Counted from the stretch's first letter, positions 8,971-20,882 are shown. The stretch: DNA of 64,000 bases from Flavobacterium sp. WC2421 (GCF_040822115.1 NZ_CP162004.1:2976001-3040000); one strand, 5' to 3'. Notes: generated from the sequence alone by a model not told the origin. Program-made: numbers and translations.

Positions 8971-9000
8971 CCATCATAAAAAATGATTTTATGATGGCTA
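8961..9000 (-). terminator. Terminator of the ABC-F gene overlapping the opposing stop codon
   Basis: A perfect 14-bp stem with 5-base loop (8968-8981 with 8987-9000). Read on the minus strand it is followed by a T-rich tract (8961-8967), so it fits termination of the ABC-F gene. On the plus strand no T-run follows. Its left arm begins with the stop codon of the convergent T9SS gene. Confidence 0.8.
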
Positions 9001-9022
9001 AAAATAATAGTATTATTTAGTA

Positions 9023-10648
<1,626 letters not shown>

Positions 10649-10663
10649 TTATAAAAATTTTTG

Positions 10664-10671
10664 CAAAAGTA
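10664..10671 (-). promoter_or_regulatory. -7 promoter element of the ABC-F gene
   Basis: TACTTTTG on the minus strand, 24 bases before the ATG. It fits TAnnTTTG; no TTG at the preferred -33 distance was found. Confidence 0.5.
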
Positions 10672-10747
10672 CAAAAAATTAATGATTTTTTTATTTATAC
10701 AAAGACAATTTGCTGAATTGAATTAAACAAAAACGAATCGTATTTAT

Positions 10748-10781
10748 CAAAAAAAAATCCTGACAAAAAATTGCCAGGATT
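10748..10781 (-). terminator. Terminator of the GH20/nagB genes
   Basis: A 7-bp stem (10756-10762 with 10775-10781), extended by inner pairs, is followed on the minus strand by a run of T (A-run 10748-10757). It lies 57 bases after the hexosaminidase gene. Confidence 0.85.
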
Positions 10782-10837
10782 ACAATATAATCTCTTTAAA
10801 CTAAACCATAACCAAATTAAAAGAAACTAATATTTAC

Positions 10838-12865
10838 TTATAATAATTTTTTTAAACTACTATAAACTGCTAATTCAACATCAGCCTGTTTTTTAGAATT
10901 GCATTCTTCCAATAAAACATTCAAAACAATTGGATTAAGAGTTTGTTGATTATCGAAACGCAATAAAAACTGTTTTGATATGTCACTTAAACTTTTAGAC
11001 AATGGCAATAAGGGTTGAATAAGCGGTGCATTTGTACTTAACCGTACTAAATCAGTATTCATAGTGATCCATTTTTCAAAAAAATGAGTAACTTCTTTTT
11101 GATTTTCAATGTTTTTATCTTTCAAATATTTATTTACTGCGGTATCAAAATCAATAGCATCTGATGCATCTGAAGAGCAAGCATCGGCAAATAAACTTAG
11201 AGGAGAAAACATAAAGTATTTTTTTCCACCACCATTTCGTGTATAGTTTTTAAGTGGCTCGCATACATTAGTAAAGTCATTTAAAGCTATAGTATTTTGG
11301 TTATTGCTAATATTTCTTAATATCACTTCTTTGTTTCTAATGTGAGTAATTCCCAATTCCTCTAGTCTAAAAGAAACGGTTTTTAATCTTTTGCGTAAGC
11401 TAACCATATCAGTCACACTTTCATCCGACCATAAACGTTCAGCAATTGCAGCAGTTCTTGGCCAAATTCTGGAATCAATATTTAAGGGAGTTACAAGTTC
11501 ACTCCACATTGCAGCTTCTCCACCTAATATCCTAGCTTTTTCTTCTGGAGTTAATAAAACTGTTTTAGAAATTGGGTCGTTTTTATAATGACTTTCAAGG
11601 CTGAGCATTAAATCAATATAATATCCGTTTGACAAAACTGTTTTGTAGCCATTTTTTGCCGCTGCAATTAGGGAACCCCCAGAAGCTAAACCTTCGTTAG
11701 TTCCTCTCCAGGCATGAATAATGGCGTCTTTGGTCATGTCTTTGGTCATTATTTCTTCCCAACCCATCACATTTTTCCCATGTTTTTTCAACATTGGAAC
11801 CAACTGCATATTAAAATATGTTTGCAAATCATGATTATTAGCCAGATTGTGTTTTTTCTTAAACTCTTGTATTTTAGGATTAGCATTCCATTCTTTTCCA
11901 TTGTTCTCATCGCCACCTATATGGAAATAGTTAGAGGGAAATAAAGGGCAAACGGCATCAAAAATGGCACTTAATACTTCATAAGTCTTAGGATTCGTAG
12001 GGTCTAATGCAGCATTAAAAATACCTGATCTCCTTTCTACAGCATATGATCCAACTCCGTTATCAATTTTACTTCCTATTTCTGGAAAAACAGATAAAAT
12101 GGCCGATGCGTGTCCTGGAACATCAATTTCAGGAATAATCAATATTCCTCTATCATCAGCATATTTTACAATCCCTTTAATTTCTTCTTGTGTATAATAA
12201 TTTCCATCAGAAGCTAATTCATGCAACTTGGGGAAGTTTTTCATTTCAATTCTCCATCCTTGATCATCTACTAAATGCCAATGAAAAACATTCATTTTCA
12301 TAGCAGCCATGGCATCTAAATTTCTTTTAATAACATCAACTGGTTGAAAATGCCTTGCCGCATCAATCATTAAACCTCGCCATGTAAAACGCGGCGAATC
12401 TGTAATATTTACTGATGGAAAATAAAATGCTGTTCCATCATTTTGAAGCAATTGCAATAGGGTTTCTAAACCATGTAAAGCCCCTAGATCAGTTTCGGCA
12501 TTGATTACTATTTTATTTGAATCTATCGAAAGTTGGTAACTTTCATTCTCATTTATTTCTATTTTTCCAGATCGAGTACAATTGATTTGTAATTGTGCTT
12601 CGGGAACCTCATTGATTTTAGTCAAAAAATCTTGTTCAAAGAATAAACCAGTTCTTCCGTCTAATCGTCGCAAAAATCGGGTCGCTCCAATAAAAATTCT
12701 TGCATCAGGATTCCCTGTAATATTCACTTTAAAGTTTTTGCTTAAAGCAAAAGTTCCAGCGGTTAAATCAACTTTTTGTGGCCAAGGCATTAAATCTAAT
12801 TGCTCTTTTTTAATTTGAGCATTGGAAATAAAAACAGATAACAATAAAAACAAAATGTATTTCAT
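10838..12865 (-). CDS. Family 20 beta-N-acetylhexosaminidase, exported
   Basis: 675 residues with signal peptide (MKYILFLLLSVFISNAQ), a GH20b-type N-terminal domain and the GH20 barrel. The catalytic Asp-Glu pair is in FHIGGDENNGKEW (about 319-320), and FHWHLVDDQGWR and EIDVPGH are typical substrate-pocket motifs. The family removes terminal beta-linked GlcNAc or GalNAc by substrate-assisted catalysis. A helical C-terminal extension of about 150 residues follows the barrel. The gene is the last of the susC-susD-nagB-hexosaminidase series, so chitin oligosaccharides or GlcNAc-containing glycans are the probable substrate. It should act in the periplasm or at the surface. Confidence 0.95.
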   Translation of the reverse strand: MKYILFLLLSVFISNAQIKKEQLDLMPWPQKVDLTAGTFALSKNFKVNITGNPDARIFIGATRFLRRLDGRTGLFFEQDFLTKINEVPEAQLQINCTRSGKIEINENESYQLSIDSNKIVINAETDLGALHGLETLLQLLQNDGTAFYFPSVNITDSPRFTWRGLMIDAARHFQPVDVIKRNLDAMAAMKMNVFHWHLVDDQGWRIEMKNFPKLHELASDGNYYTQEEIKGIVKYADDRGILIIPEIDVPGHASAILSVFPEIGSKIDNGVGSYAVERRSGIFNAALDPTNPKTYEVLSAIFDAVCPLFPSNYFHIGGDENNGKEWNANPKIQEFKKKHNLANNHDLQTYFNMQLVPMLKKHGKNVMGWEEIMTKDMTKDAIIHAWRGTNEGLASGGSLIAAAKNGYKTVLSNGYYIDLMLSLESHYKNDPISKTVLLTPEEKARILGGEAAMWSELVTPLNIDSRIWPRTAAIAERLWSDESVTDMVSLRKRLKTVSFRLEELGITHIRNKEVILRNISNNQNTIALNDFTNVCEPLKNYTRNGGGKKYFMFSPLSLFADACSSDASDAIDFDTAVNKYLKDKNIENQKEVTHFFEKWITMNTDLVRLSTNAPLIQPLLPLSKSLSDISKQFLLRFDNQQTLNPIVLNVLLEECNSKKQADVELAVYSSLKKLL

Positions 12866-12894
12866 AAATTTAAATAATAAAATGTAACAATTAT

Positions 12895-14832
12895 TTAATA
12901 ATCAAAACGCTTAAACGCTTCAATCGCTTCATATTCAGCTAGACCTAAATCATCATATAATTTAGCTGTACTTTTATTACGGTCTTCGGCCCTAACCCAA
13001 AACTCTCTGGAATCATTTCCTTGAAACATGACGCGGTCTTTTTGAGATTGATGAAATAAAATAGCATGTCTTTTTAACATTACCTCATCAGGACTTAATG
13101 GTACCGCCATATCAATTTCATGAATATCCCATTCATGCCAAGCACCACGATACAACCACAGCCAACAATCCTTCATGTAGGGCTCCTGTTTCAATTCTCC
13201 CATCGCTGCAAAAATAGCATTCAAACATACTTCATGTGTTCCATGTGGATCTGCTAGATCACCAGCTGCAAAAACTTGATGTGGTTTAATTGTCGCAATA
13301 CTATTTTTTACTATTGCAATATCTTCAGCACCCAATGGCTTTTTCTTTATATGACCCGTTTCATAAAATGGCATATCTAGGAAATGAGTATTTTCATCTT
13401 TTAAACCAATATATCTTGTAGCTGCATAAGATTCACGTCTTCTAATTAGTCCTTTTAATTTTCGAACTTCTAAAGAATCGGCTTGATTTTCTTTTTTATT
13501 ATTTATAAAATTAATAATTGATTTAAAATTAATTTTTGATTCCTCTACTCCAACAAAATCATTACATACCTCAGCAAATTTCAATGCTTCATCATCCGTA
13601 ACTGCAATGTTTCCCGAAGTTTGATATACAACATGAACATCATGTCCTTGTTTTATCAATTTAGAAAATGTTCCTCCCATAGAAATTACGTCATCATCTG
13701 GATGTGGGCTAAAAAGGATTACCCTTTTTTGTGCTGGATTAGCACGTTCTGGTCTATTGGTATCATCCGTATTTGGTTTTCCACCTGGCCACCCTGTTAT
13801 AGTGTGCTGCAAAATATTGAACATATTTATATTCAAATCATAAGCAGAACCCTCCAATGCCAAAAGATCTGACATCCCATTGTTATTATAATCTCTATCT
13901 GTTAATTTAAGTATCGACTGTTTTGTTTTTTGACACAACCATACAATAGCTTTGCTTTGCAATTCTTGAGTCCAAATACACTCTCCAACCAACCATGGTG
14001 TTTTGAAACGAGTTAATTCTGATGCTGCCGATTGATCTAATACAAAAGTGGCATTAGTATGATGTTGCAAAAAAGTAGCTGGAATTTCAGAACTTATATC
14101 GCCTTGAATAGTACGTTTTATAATGTCCGCTTTATTTTGACCCCATGCCATTAATACAATTCGTTTTGACCTAAGAATTGTAGAAACTCCCATGGTAATA
14201 GCTCTTTTAGGAACATTATCAATACCATTAAAATCAGATGATGCATCAACCTTAGTAATATGGTCCAATGTAATTATCCTTGTACCTGAATTAATATGTG
14301 AACCAGGTTCATTAAACCCTACATGTCCAGTACGTCCAATTCCCAATAATTGAAAATCTAAACCTCCAGCATTTTTGATGTTCATTTCATAATCAATACA
14401 ATATTGATTTAATTCATTTATAGCAACTGTTCCATCAGGAATATTAATATTCTCTGGTTTGATATCTATATGATCAAAAAGATGTTGATGCATAAAATAA
14501 TGATAACTCTGATTGTTTTCTTTTTTCATTGGATAATATTCATCCAAATTGAAAGTAACAACATTAAAAAAGCTAAGGTCTTCTTCTTTATGCATTCGTA
14601 CCAACTCGTCATATACTTTTATTGGAGAAGATCCTGTTGCTAAACCAAGAACACAAATTTCATTTTTTTCTTGTTTGAATCTAATTAATTGCGCAATTTC
14701 TTGTGCAACAACTACAGAAGCTTCTGCAGAGTTTTTAAAAATTTCATTATGAATTTTTTCAAATCTGGTTTCTTCAAACTTACCTACACTTTTGTAACTA
14801 ATATCAGGTTTCATTTCTAAAGCACTTTTCAT
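12895..14832 (-). CDS. nagB: Glucosamine-6-phosphate deaminase fused to a PIG-L/LmbE deacetylase domain
   Basis: 645 residues: an N-terminal NagB domain (about 15-290) and a C-terminal PIG-L/LmbE-type domain (about 365-610). NagB motifs are LATGSSP, FNLDEYYP (catalytic Asp near 97) and GIGRTGHVGFNEP. In E. coli NagB the last motif reads GxGxDGH, so the Asp of the ring-opening triad is Thr here (near 168), while the His (170) and Glu are kept. The C-terminal domain has the metal motif SPHPDDDVISMGGT (377-381) and an AGDLADPHGTH motif. GlcN-6-P deaminase yields fructose 6-phosphate and ammonia. The second domain may provide the deacetylation step, since no nagA lies in the locus; this is inference. 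Such fusions are known in Bacteroidota. Confidence 0.92.
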   Translation of the reverse strand: MKSALEMKPDISYKSVGKFEETRFEKIHNEIFKNSAEASVVVAQEIAQLIRFKQEKNEICVLGLATGSSPIKVYDELVRMHKEEDLSFFNVVTFNLDEYYPMKKENNQSYHYFMHQHLFDHIDIKPENINIPDGTVAINELNQYCIDYEMNIKNAGGLDFQLLGIGRTGHVGFNEPGSHINSGTRIITLDHITKVDASSDFNGIDNVPKRAITMGVSTILRSKRIVLMAWGQNKADIIKRTIQGDISSEIPATFLQHHTNATFVLDQSAASELTRFKTPWLVGECIWTQELQSKAIVWLCQKTKQSILKLTDRDYNNNGMSDLLALEGSAYDLNINMFNILQHTITGWPGGKPNTDDTNRPERANPAQKRVILFSPHPDDDVISMGGTFSKLIKQGHDVHVVYQTSGNIAVTDDEALKFAEVCNDFVGVEESKINFKSIINFINNKKENQADSLEVRKLKGLIRRRESYAATRYIGLKDENTHFLDMPFYETGHIKKKPLGAEDIAIVKNSIATIKPHQVFAAGDLADPHGTHEVCLNAIFAAMGELKQEPYMKDCWLWLYRGAWHEWDIHEIDMAVPLSPDEVMLKRHAILFHQSQKDRVMFQGNDSREFWVRAEDRNKSTAKLYDDLGLAEYEAIEAFKRFDY

Positions 14833-14880
14833 TTTTATACTATTTTATCTAACTTAAATTTATAAAGATATGAATTTTAT

Positions 14881-14916
14881 AAAAAGGTATAAGCAAATCA
14901 AATACTTATACCTTTT
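14881..14916 (-). terminator. Hairpin between susD and nagB, possible attenuating terminator
   Basis: A perfect 12-bp stem (14882-14893 with 14905-14916) with the minus-strand 3' arm ending in TTTTT. It lies 20 bases after susD and 50 before nagB. Placed inside the locus, it could lower expression of nagB and the hexosaminidase relative to susC/susD or protect the susCD mRNA. Confidence 0.65.
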
Positions 14917-14935
14917 AAATTTAATCTTTTTTTTT

Positions 14936-16516
14936 CTAGAAGTTTCCTCCTACTTTATCCCACCAAAGTCTTGTTCCACCATTGTCAAGTCCTCCAAGTT
15001 TGGCAACTCCTGTAGCTACTCCACCTGCATTACCGTCTTTTTCAGCTTGAACAAAATTTAACCTTCGTACTCCAAGATTAGTATCAATTTTACCACCACT
15101 TGTGTTTTTAAGTACGGGCAATAATTTTGGATATCCAGTTCTTCTATAGTCTGACCAAGCTTCTTGCCCTTCAGGAAAACCTGCAATCCATTTTTGTGTA
15201 ATAATTTTTTGCAATTTAACTTCATTGGTTCCAGCAGCATTCCAAGCAACTGTAACATTGTTTAAAGCAGCTCCATTATTTACGGGAAAATTGGGATCCA
15301 CATAAGCCTTAGCTGTTTTTATGTTATCAGCAATATAAGCCGCTGCACCAGAAGCTCCCAGCTGACTAAACGAACTTGATATACCTGATTCATATAAACC
15401 TTGTGCGTCACCAGCCATATTCCAACCTCTTAGTGCCCCTTCAGCTCTTAAAAAATAAACCTCGGCTGTTGTCATTAAAACAATTTCTTTTGAATTTACA
15501 ATTGGTCCAATACCTGAAAAATCAACATGATCCGCTTTGGCTGCAATTTCAATTCCTGTGCGAACTCCTTTGTATTGTCCTGGGAATTGTACTGCTGTTT
15601 TAAAGAAAACGGCTAACCTAGGATCAGCATAACCGCCCATAATGGACTCCATATCAGCTGACATACGAATGTCACCCCAAGCATTGCTTATTGTAGCAAT
15701 TGGATTATTATAAACTGGCGATACCACTTTGAATAAATCATCATTAGTTGTCATTACACCAAATTTTTGCGAAATTGCTTTTTCTGCTTCAGTTTTGGCT
15801 AATGTCGGATTTACTTTTACAATTCGCATCGCCAATCTTAATCGCAATGAATTAGCAAATACAACCCATTTTTTATAATCTCCTTTGTAACCCGACAAAT
15901 CTGTAGTGACAAATGTAGAAACTTCATTTGCATCTACTCTTGTTGTTAAATCAGATACTGCAAAATCCAATTCTTTAAACATTAAATTATAAACCTCTTC
16001 TTGAGAATCATATTCAATAACTGGGTCAGTAGTTCCAAATTTTGAATATACAATTGGTCCATAAGTATCTGTTACTCTATGCATCCCTTCCACTTTCAAA
16101 ATCAAAGACAATGCATAAAATTGATCGTATTTGCCTTTTGCTTTCTGTTCTACTGAATAGGCATTGTACATAACATCACTGTATGCAGCCCCCCAGGAGA
16201 AACCATTCCAACCGTCTACTAAATCATATGTAGTATTATTTGACCCTCCTGCAAAACCGGTAGGTGTTGCCATATATCCTGACCAAATATCTCCCTGCAA
16301 ACCTTGTTGCACTTGGTATTTCCACTCTGGAGTAAGAACTAAGATATTATTAAACATAGGGCTAAAAGAACCTTTAATATGATTAAAATCTTGCTCTAGT
16401 AATTGTTGGGTAATACCGTTTGGATTTGTATTTATTTCTTCAAAATTATCTGTACAACTTACTGCTGCGAGTAAAGTAGCGCAAATAGCTGCTTTTTTTA
16501 TAGTATTTAATTTCAT
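14936..16516 (-). CDS. SusD/RagB-family glycan-binding lipoprotein
   Basis: 526 residues with lipoprotein signal (lipobox AVSC, Cys21) directly followed by the TDNFEEINTNPNG segment typical of SusD-like proteins, then a TPR-rich helical body (EVYFLRAEGALRGWNMAGD, VKLQKIITQKWIAGF). It should cap the SusC transporter at the cell surface and bind the imported glycan. Start is 10 bases after the susC stop, so the two are coexpressed. The aromatic binding residues cannot be picked out by eye, so the ligand (chitin or GlcNAc oligosaccharides) is inferred from neighbours. Confidence 0.93.
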   Translation of the reverse strand: MKLNTIKKAAICATLLAAVSCTDNFEEINTNPNGITQQLLEQDFNHIKGSFSPMFNNILVLTPEWKYQVQQGLQGDIWSGYMATPTGFAGGSNNTTYDLVDGWNGFSWGAAYSDVMYNAYSVEQKAKGKYDQFYALSLILKVEGMHRVTDTYGPIVYSKFGTTDPVIEYDSQEEVYNLMFKELDFAVSDLTTRVDANEVSTFVTTDLSGYKGDYKKWVVFANSLRLRLAMRIVKVNPTLAKTEAEKAISQKFGVMTTNDDLFKVVSPVYNNPIATISNAWGDIRMSADMESIMGGYADPRLAVFFKTAVQFPGQYKGVRTGIEIAAKADHVDFSGIGPIVNSKEIVLMTTAEVYFLRAEGALRGWNMAGDAQGLYESGISSSFSQLGASGAAAYIADNIKTAKAYVDPNFPVNNGAALNNVTVAWNAAGTNEVKLQKIITQKWIAGFPEGQEAWSDYRRTGYPKLLPVLKNTSGGKIDTNLGVRRLNFVQAEKDGNAGGVATGVAKLGGLDNGGTRLWWDKVGGNF

Positions 16517-16526
16517 GATTTTTTAA

Positions 16527-19500
16527 TTAGAAAGTTACATTTAAATTAAGACCAATACTTCTTGTAGATGGCATTCCATAAACATCAATACCTTGTAAAC
16601 CCTCACCAGTACTTAATGAAATATTTGGGTCAAAAGGAGCGTCTTTATAGATAAATCCCAAATTTCTTGCTATTAGCGATAAACTTGCAGCTTGTAAAAA
16701 AGGTAGCTTATTGGTATTAAATGTATATCCTATTGAAACTTCTCTTAAACTTACATTGGTAGCACTATATACATATTCACCAGTAGCACCTGCTCTACCT
16801 CCAGTTTGTTTATAATAACTCTCTGTTGGGTATTTTCCCGCATACGCTGTTCCATCAGGATAAACTGCATTGATTGTAACTCCGCCAGCATTTCTCGCGT
16901 CACCTGTTATTTTAGAAACACCAAACTCATCATTTATAGCCTCTGTTAAACTCATTACATCACCACCAAATCTTGCGTCGATTAAAACGTTTGCAAAGAA
17001 AGAACCAAATTTAAAAGAGTTTGAAAAACCTAACATAAAGTCAGGATTGGAATTTCCTACTTCTTCAAAACCCGTTTTTTGAATTGTTCCATCTGAATTC
17101 AATAACACTCTTCCTTGTTCATCTCTTTTAATGTTTACTCCTTCAATAACCCCAAACGGTTTTCCTTGTTCCAATACATATCTGTAATTGTTAACACCTG
17201 CTTCGGTCAAGATTACTTTCCCTCCTAGTTCAGTTGGGATCTCCTTAACTGTGTTTTTATTAATGGAATAGTTCAAAGCAGTATCCCAAGAGAATTTATC
17301 TGATTTAATTATTTTTCCAGTTACAACGGCTTCAAAACCTTGATTTTTGATACTTCCAGCGTTAATACCATAGTATTTTACTCCCAAAGGATTTGTAGGT
17401 GGTGCAAGTATTTGTAAGTATTGATGTTTAGTCTCTGAGTTATAATAAGAAAACTCGAAACCCAATCTATTATCAAACATTCTCCATTCTGTACCTATCT
17501 CTATTTCTGATTTTAATTCTGGTTGCAATGAACCTCCTGGTCTTGGCGCAACTACTGGCGGTTTATTACCCTCAGCAGTATATCCATAGGTTGGCGAAGT
17601 AACAAATGAAAATATATCATTTCCTACTTGTGCATAGGTAGCTCTAACTTTTCCGTAGTTAATAAATTCTGGCAAAGTTGTCATTTCACTAATAATTCCA
17701 GTAACACCCACTGAAGGATAAAAGAATCCTGAATTATTGGTATTTACTAATGTAGAAGACCAATCGTTTCTTGCAGCTAAATCTAAAAATAACATGTCTT
17801 TGTAACCAAAAGTAGTTGCCGCAAAAACTGATTGCACTTCTTTGGCAGCATCTAATGTTTGTAGATTACCCGCATTATTAACAAAATTCCCTAATGTAAA
17901 CCAGTTTGCAATTTGTAATCCTCCACCAATACCAGAATCTAAAGTAGTTCTTTGATTCCCTATTGTATTAGTTATACTTGTACCAGCATTTGCGTTAAAA
18001 CTAATATCTGTATTCAAATCTGTATTGATTGTAGCAATAAAGTCAGCATATCGTTGTGTACTTAATGTATTTACGTTGATATACCTCCCATTTGCATGCG
18101 ACAATGTACCCTGTGTTGTAGCATATATCTTTTTATCAAAACCACTTTCGGAACGGTTATAACTGTATCTTGAAGCAAGTGATAACCAATTATTCACTTT
18201 ATAATCCAAAGCAATAGAACCATTAAAAAACTGATTCGTATCCTCAGACTTATTTCTATTAATTCCCCAGTACGGATTTTGAAGTATATCTCTATCCGTC
18301 ATCCAGTTTTGTGCCATTAGATTTCTTGTGGGATCATAAACTTCAAAATTGTTTTTATATTCATTGAAATCATTTCCTCTAGGCATTAAATAAACACCTG
18401 TCAAAGGATTAAAGTAAAGTCCGTTAACTGGCTTATTAATGATTGTTTGAGTTGTATAATTAGCATTTGCGGCAACATTTAATTTATCATTGAAAAATTT
18501 AGCTGTCTGACGGATTCCAAAATTATTTTTTTTCAAATTGTTTCCTGGAATTATTCCTGCAGCACTTGTGTTAGCATACGATAAACTTGTTGATGATGCT
18601 TCAGTCGCAGAAGAAAAAGCCATTGAAGTAATTTGAGTACTTCCTGTATCAAAAAAACCTTTCACATGGTCATTTGAAGCTCCTTTTGCTCCCCAGGTTT
18701 CTTCACCGCCTTCAACTGCTACATAATCATTTTGAAATTTCGGTAAATAAGCAGCACTTTCAAAAGTGGTAACAGAGGAAACTTTAAAATTTGATTTTCC
18801 TTCTTTAACTTTTTTTGTAGAAAGTAAAATAACTCCATTTGCACCTTGACTTCCATACAATACAGAAGCAGCTGCCCCTTTAAGTACTGTCATCCCTTCG
18901 TAATCGTCTGGATTAATAAGAGAAACAACATCTCCTCCGTCACGGTTTCCACCTGCAGTATCACCAAAAGCATTATTTGGTTGACCTGAAGTTCCATTAA
19001 ACAATGGAATACCATCGATAACATATAACGGTTGATTGTTACTCACTGATGAATTTCCACGAATTACAACTTTAGTAGATCCACCAGTTCCTCCAGCACT
19101 TTTAGTTACCGCAACTCCTGATATTTTACCAGCAATCGTATTAATAATGTTAGCATCTTTTACTCTAGTTAATTCTTCTCCTTTTAACTCTTGAGCAGAA
19201 TAGGTTAATGACTTTCTCGTTTTCTTAATACCCAATGAAGTTACAACCACTTCATTAAGTGCGTTAGAAGAAGCATCTTTCAATTGAACAGTAATAGTAC
19301 TAGAGTCGCCAATAGCAATATTTTGTGTTTCAAATCCTAAATAGGAAACTACTAAAGTTTTCCCTTTTTGAGCTTCAATAGAAAAATTACCATCTAAATC
19401 GGTAACACTTCCTTTGGACTCGCCTTTTACAACAATGGAAGCCCCTGGTAACGGCATCCCAGATGCATCAGCAACTGAACCTTTGATGATTTTAGACTGT

Positions 19501-19556
19501 GCAAGCGTAACTTGTGCAGTAAAAACCATCATAAAGATTAAAATAATTTGTTTCAT
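16527..19556 (-). CDS. SusC/RagA-family TonB-dependent outer membrane transporter
   Basis: 1009 residues: signal peptide (ending VTLAQ), carboxypeptidase-regulatory-like domain ([17 protein letters not shown]), TonB box region ([10 protein letters not shown]), a plug domain with [19 protein letters not shown], and a long beta-barrel ending in an aromatic residue (LNVTF). It imports oligosaccharides in concert with SusD, energised by TonB. It is the first gene of the minus-strand half of the GlcNAc locus. Its promoter region has a 21-bp-period direct repeat fitting a LytTR regulator, and the lytS/lytTR-type pair is divergently encoded 274 bases away. Confidence 0.95.
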   Translation of the reverse strand: MKQIILIFMMVFTAQVTLAQSKIIKGSVADASGMPLPGASIVVKGESKGSVTDLDGNFSIEAQKGKTLVVSYLGFETQNIAIGDSSTITVQLKDASSNALNEVVVTSLGIKKTRKSLTYSAQELKGEELTRVKDANIINTIAGKISGVAVTKSAGGTGGSTKVVIRGNSSVSNNQPLYVIDGIPLFNGTSGQPNNAFGDTAGGNRDGGDVVSLINPDDYEGMTVLKGAAASVLYGSQGANGVILLSTKKVKEGKSNFKVSSVTTFESAAYLPKFQNDYVAVEGGEETWGAKGASNDHVKGFFDTGSTQITSMAFSSATEASSTSLSYANTSAAGIIPGNNLKKNNFGIRQTAKFFNDKLNVAANANYTTQTIINKPVNGLYFNPLTGVYLMPRGNDFNEYKNNFEVYDPTRNLMAQNWMTDRDILQNPYWGINRNKSEDTNQFFNGSIALDYKVNNWLSLASRYSYNRSESGFDKKIYATTQGTLSHANGRYINVNTLSTQRYADFIATINTDLNTDISFNANAGTSITNTIGNQRTTLDSGIGGGLQIANWFTLGNFVNNAGNLQTLDAAKEVQSVFAATTFGYKDMLFLDLAARNDWSSTLVNTNNSGFFYPSVGVTGIISEMTTLPEFINYGKVRATYAQVGNDIFSFVTSPTYGYTAEGNKPPVVAPRPGGSLQPELKSEIEIGTEWRMFDNRLGFEFSYYNSETKHQYLQILAPPTNPLGVKYYGINAGSIKNQGFEAVVTGKIIKSDKFSWDTALNYSINKNTVKEIPTELGGKVILTEAGVNNYRYVLEQGKPFGVIEGVNIKRDEQGRVLLNSDGTIQKTGFEEVGNSNPDFMLGFSNSFKFGSFFANVLIDARFGGDVMSLTEAINDEFGVSKITGDARNAGGVTINAVYPDGTAYAGKYPTESYYKQTGGRAGATGEYVYSATNVSLREVSIGYTFNTNKLPFLQAASLSLIARNLGFIYKDAPFDPNISLSTGEGLQGIDVYGMPSTRSIGLNLNVTF

Positions 19557-19583
19557 AATTAAAAGTTTATGTTAGTTATTTCG

Positions 19584-19610
19584 TAAATGTATCAGTAAGA
19601 ACATTCTCAA
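19584..19610 (-). promoter_or_regulatory. Probable susC promoter
   Basis: On the minus strand TACATTTA (19584-19591) is one base off TAnnTTTG, with TTG at 19608-19610 and a 16-base spacer, slightly short. A suboptimal promoter would fit dependence on an activator bound just upstream at 19620-19650. Confidence 0.5.
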
Positions 19611-19619
19611 AAAAAAAAA

Positions 19620-19650
19620 TTAAACCAACAGTACATTATTTTAAACCAAC
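19620..19650 (-). promoter_or_regulatory. Tandem direct repeat, candidate LytTR binding site
   Basis: TTAAACCAAC occurs at 19620-19629 and again at 19641-19650, a period of exactly 21 bp (two helical turns). Each copy is followed by a similar ACATTATT. LytTR-type DNA-binding domains are known to bind two imperfect direct repeats of about 9-10 bp spaced to give 21-22 bp. The pair lies just upstream of the -33 element of susC, where an activator would bind, and a LytTR regulator is encoded next door. Confidence 0.65.
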
Positions 19651-19829
19651 GACATTATTTTGTCTATAACAGGTTTTTTAGTAAAACACCATAAATGATT
19701 TTTCAATAAGGATTTTATTAAAAAACATATTTTTATGTAACAAAAACTGATTTATATTAAAAAAAATGACTAAAGTTGTACTTTTGTTATTAATCTGGAC
19801 TTTCTGTATTTAAATTAAAGATGAACTAA

Positions 19830-20882
19830 GTGAGTGAATTAAAAGAACTAAAATTCGATATAAAACTGAAAAACCACTTATGGTTTTGGGGTATATACTT
19901 TTTATTAAATTTTTTGCGTTGGGGTGCTTATTTTAATGATTATGAGTACTCTTTTAAATCAAATATTATTGAATTTGCACTTCATATTCCATTAGTATAT
20001 TTTAATTTATTTGTACTAATACCAAAATATGTAGTCAAATCGAAGTACATGAAATATACCATAGCTTTACTATTCAGTCTTACCATGGTCTATTTATTAA
20101 AAACGGGACTTACCTATTATATTATTTCCGAAAATATTTGGCCAGAAGCAAATAGAGAATACAAACCATTTGAAATAAACCATATAATAGCAGTATGTAT
20201 TGGTGAATTATATGTTCTAGCAATGGCGTCTTCAGTTTACCTCACTTTAACTTGGTTGAAAGAAAGAGATAGAAACAAAACTTTGATAGAAGAGCAATTT
20301 AAAATAAAATTGAAATATTTAAAGAACCAGATTCAACCCCATTTTTTTTTTAATACTTTAAATAATCTCTACGCTTTATCTCTTGAGTCATCAGATAAAG
20401 TGCCAGATGTAATTATTAAGCTTTCCCAGTTGATGGAATATGTTTTATATGATATTGAAGAAAACACAGTTGTTCCATTAATTAAAGAAATTAATTATAT
20501 TCAAAATTATATTGAAATTGAAAAACTTCGATTTGAAAAAATTGAAGTATCTATTAATATCGAATCTAATATTGATGATGTTATGGTGCCCCCATTATTA
20601 TTAATTACACTTCTTGAAAATGCTTTTAAGCATGGAGGCATTAACAATCAAAACCTTAAAATAAAAGTCAATTGTAAAATTATTAATGGATCAATATTGC
20701 GTTTTGAAATCCTAAATAATTTTGTACTTTCACAAAACTTTAATCCCAAAATAGGCATTGGCTTAAAAAATACTAAAAAGCGATTGGAATTAATTTTCAA
20801 GAATAAATATACTTTAGACCATAAAATAAAGTTTAATTATTATATAATAAGTTTACAAATACCTATCAATAATGAAGATTAA
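19830..20882 (+). CDS. LytS-type sensor histidine kinase
   Basis: 350 residues with four predicted membrane helices in the first 145 residues, then a His_kinase-type dimerisation segment with QIQPHFFFNTLNN (phospho-acceptor His171) and an ATPase domain (LLENAFKHGG; IGIGLKNTKKRL). There is no large extracytoplasmic sensor domain, so a signal within the membrane or from another protein is likely. The start used is GTG at 19830; an ATG nine bases upstream (19821) is in frame but followed at once by TAA (ATG AAC TAA). It overlaps the response-regulator gene by 11 bases. Its position between susC and the MFS gene suggests control of the GlcNAc locus. Confidence 0.88.
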   Translation: MSELKELKFDIKLKNHLWFWGIYFLLNFLRWGAYFNDYEYSFKSNIIEFALHIPLVYFNLFVLIPKYVVKSKYMKYTIALLFSLTMVYLLKTGLTYYIISENIWPEANREYKPFEINHIIAVCIGELYVLAMASSVYLTLTWLKERDRNKTLIEEQFKIKLKYLKNQIQPHFFFNTLNNLYALSLESSDKVPDVIIKLSQLMEYVLYDIEENTVVPLIKEINYIQNYIEIEKLRFEKIEVSINIESNIDDVMVPPLLLITLLENAFKHGGINNQNLKIKVNCKIINGSILRFEILNNFVLSQNFNPKIGIGLKNTKKRLELIFKNKYTLDHKIKFNYYIISLQIPINNED

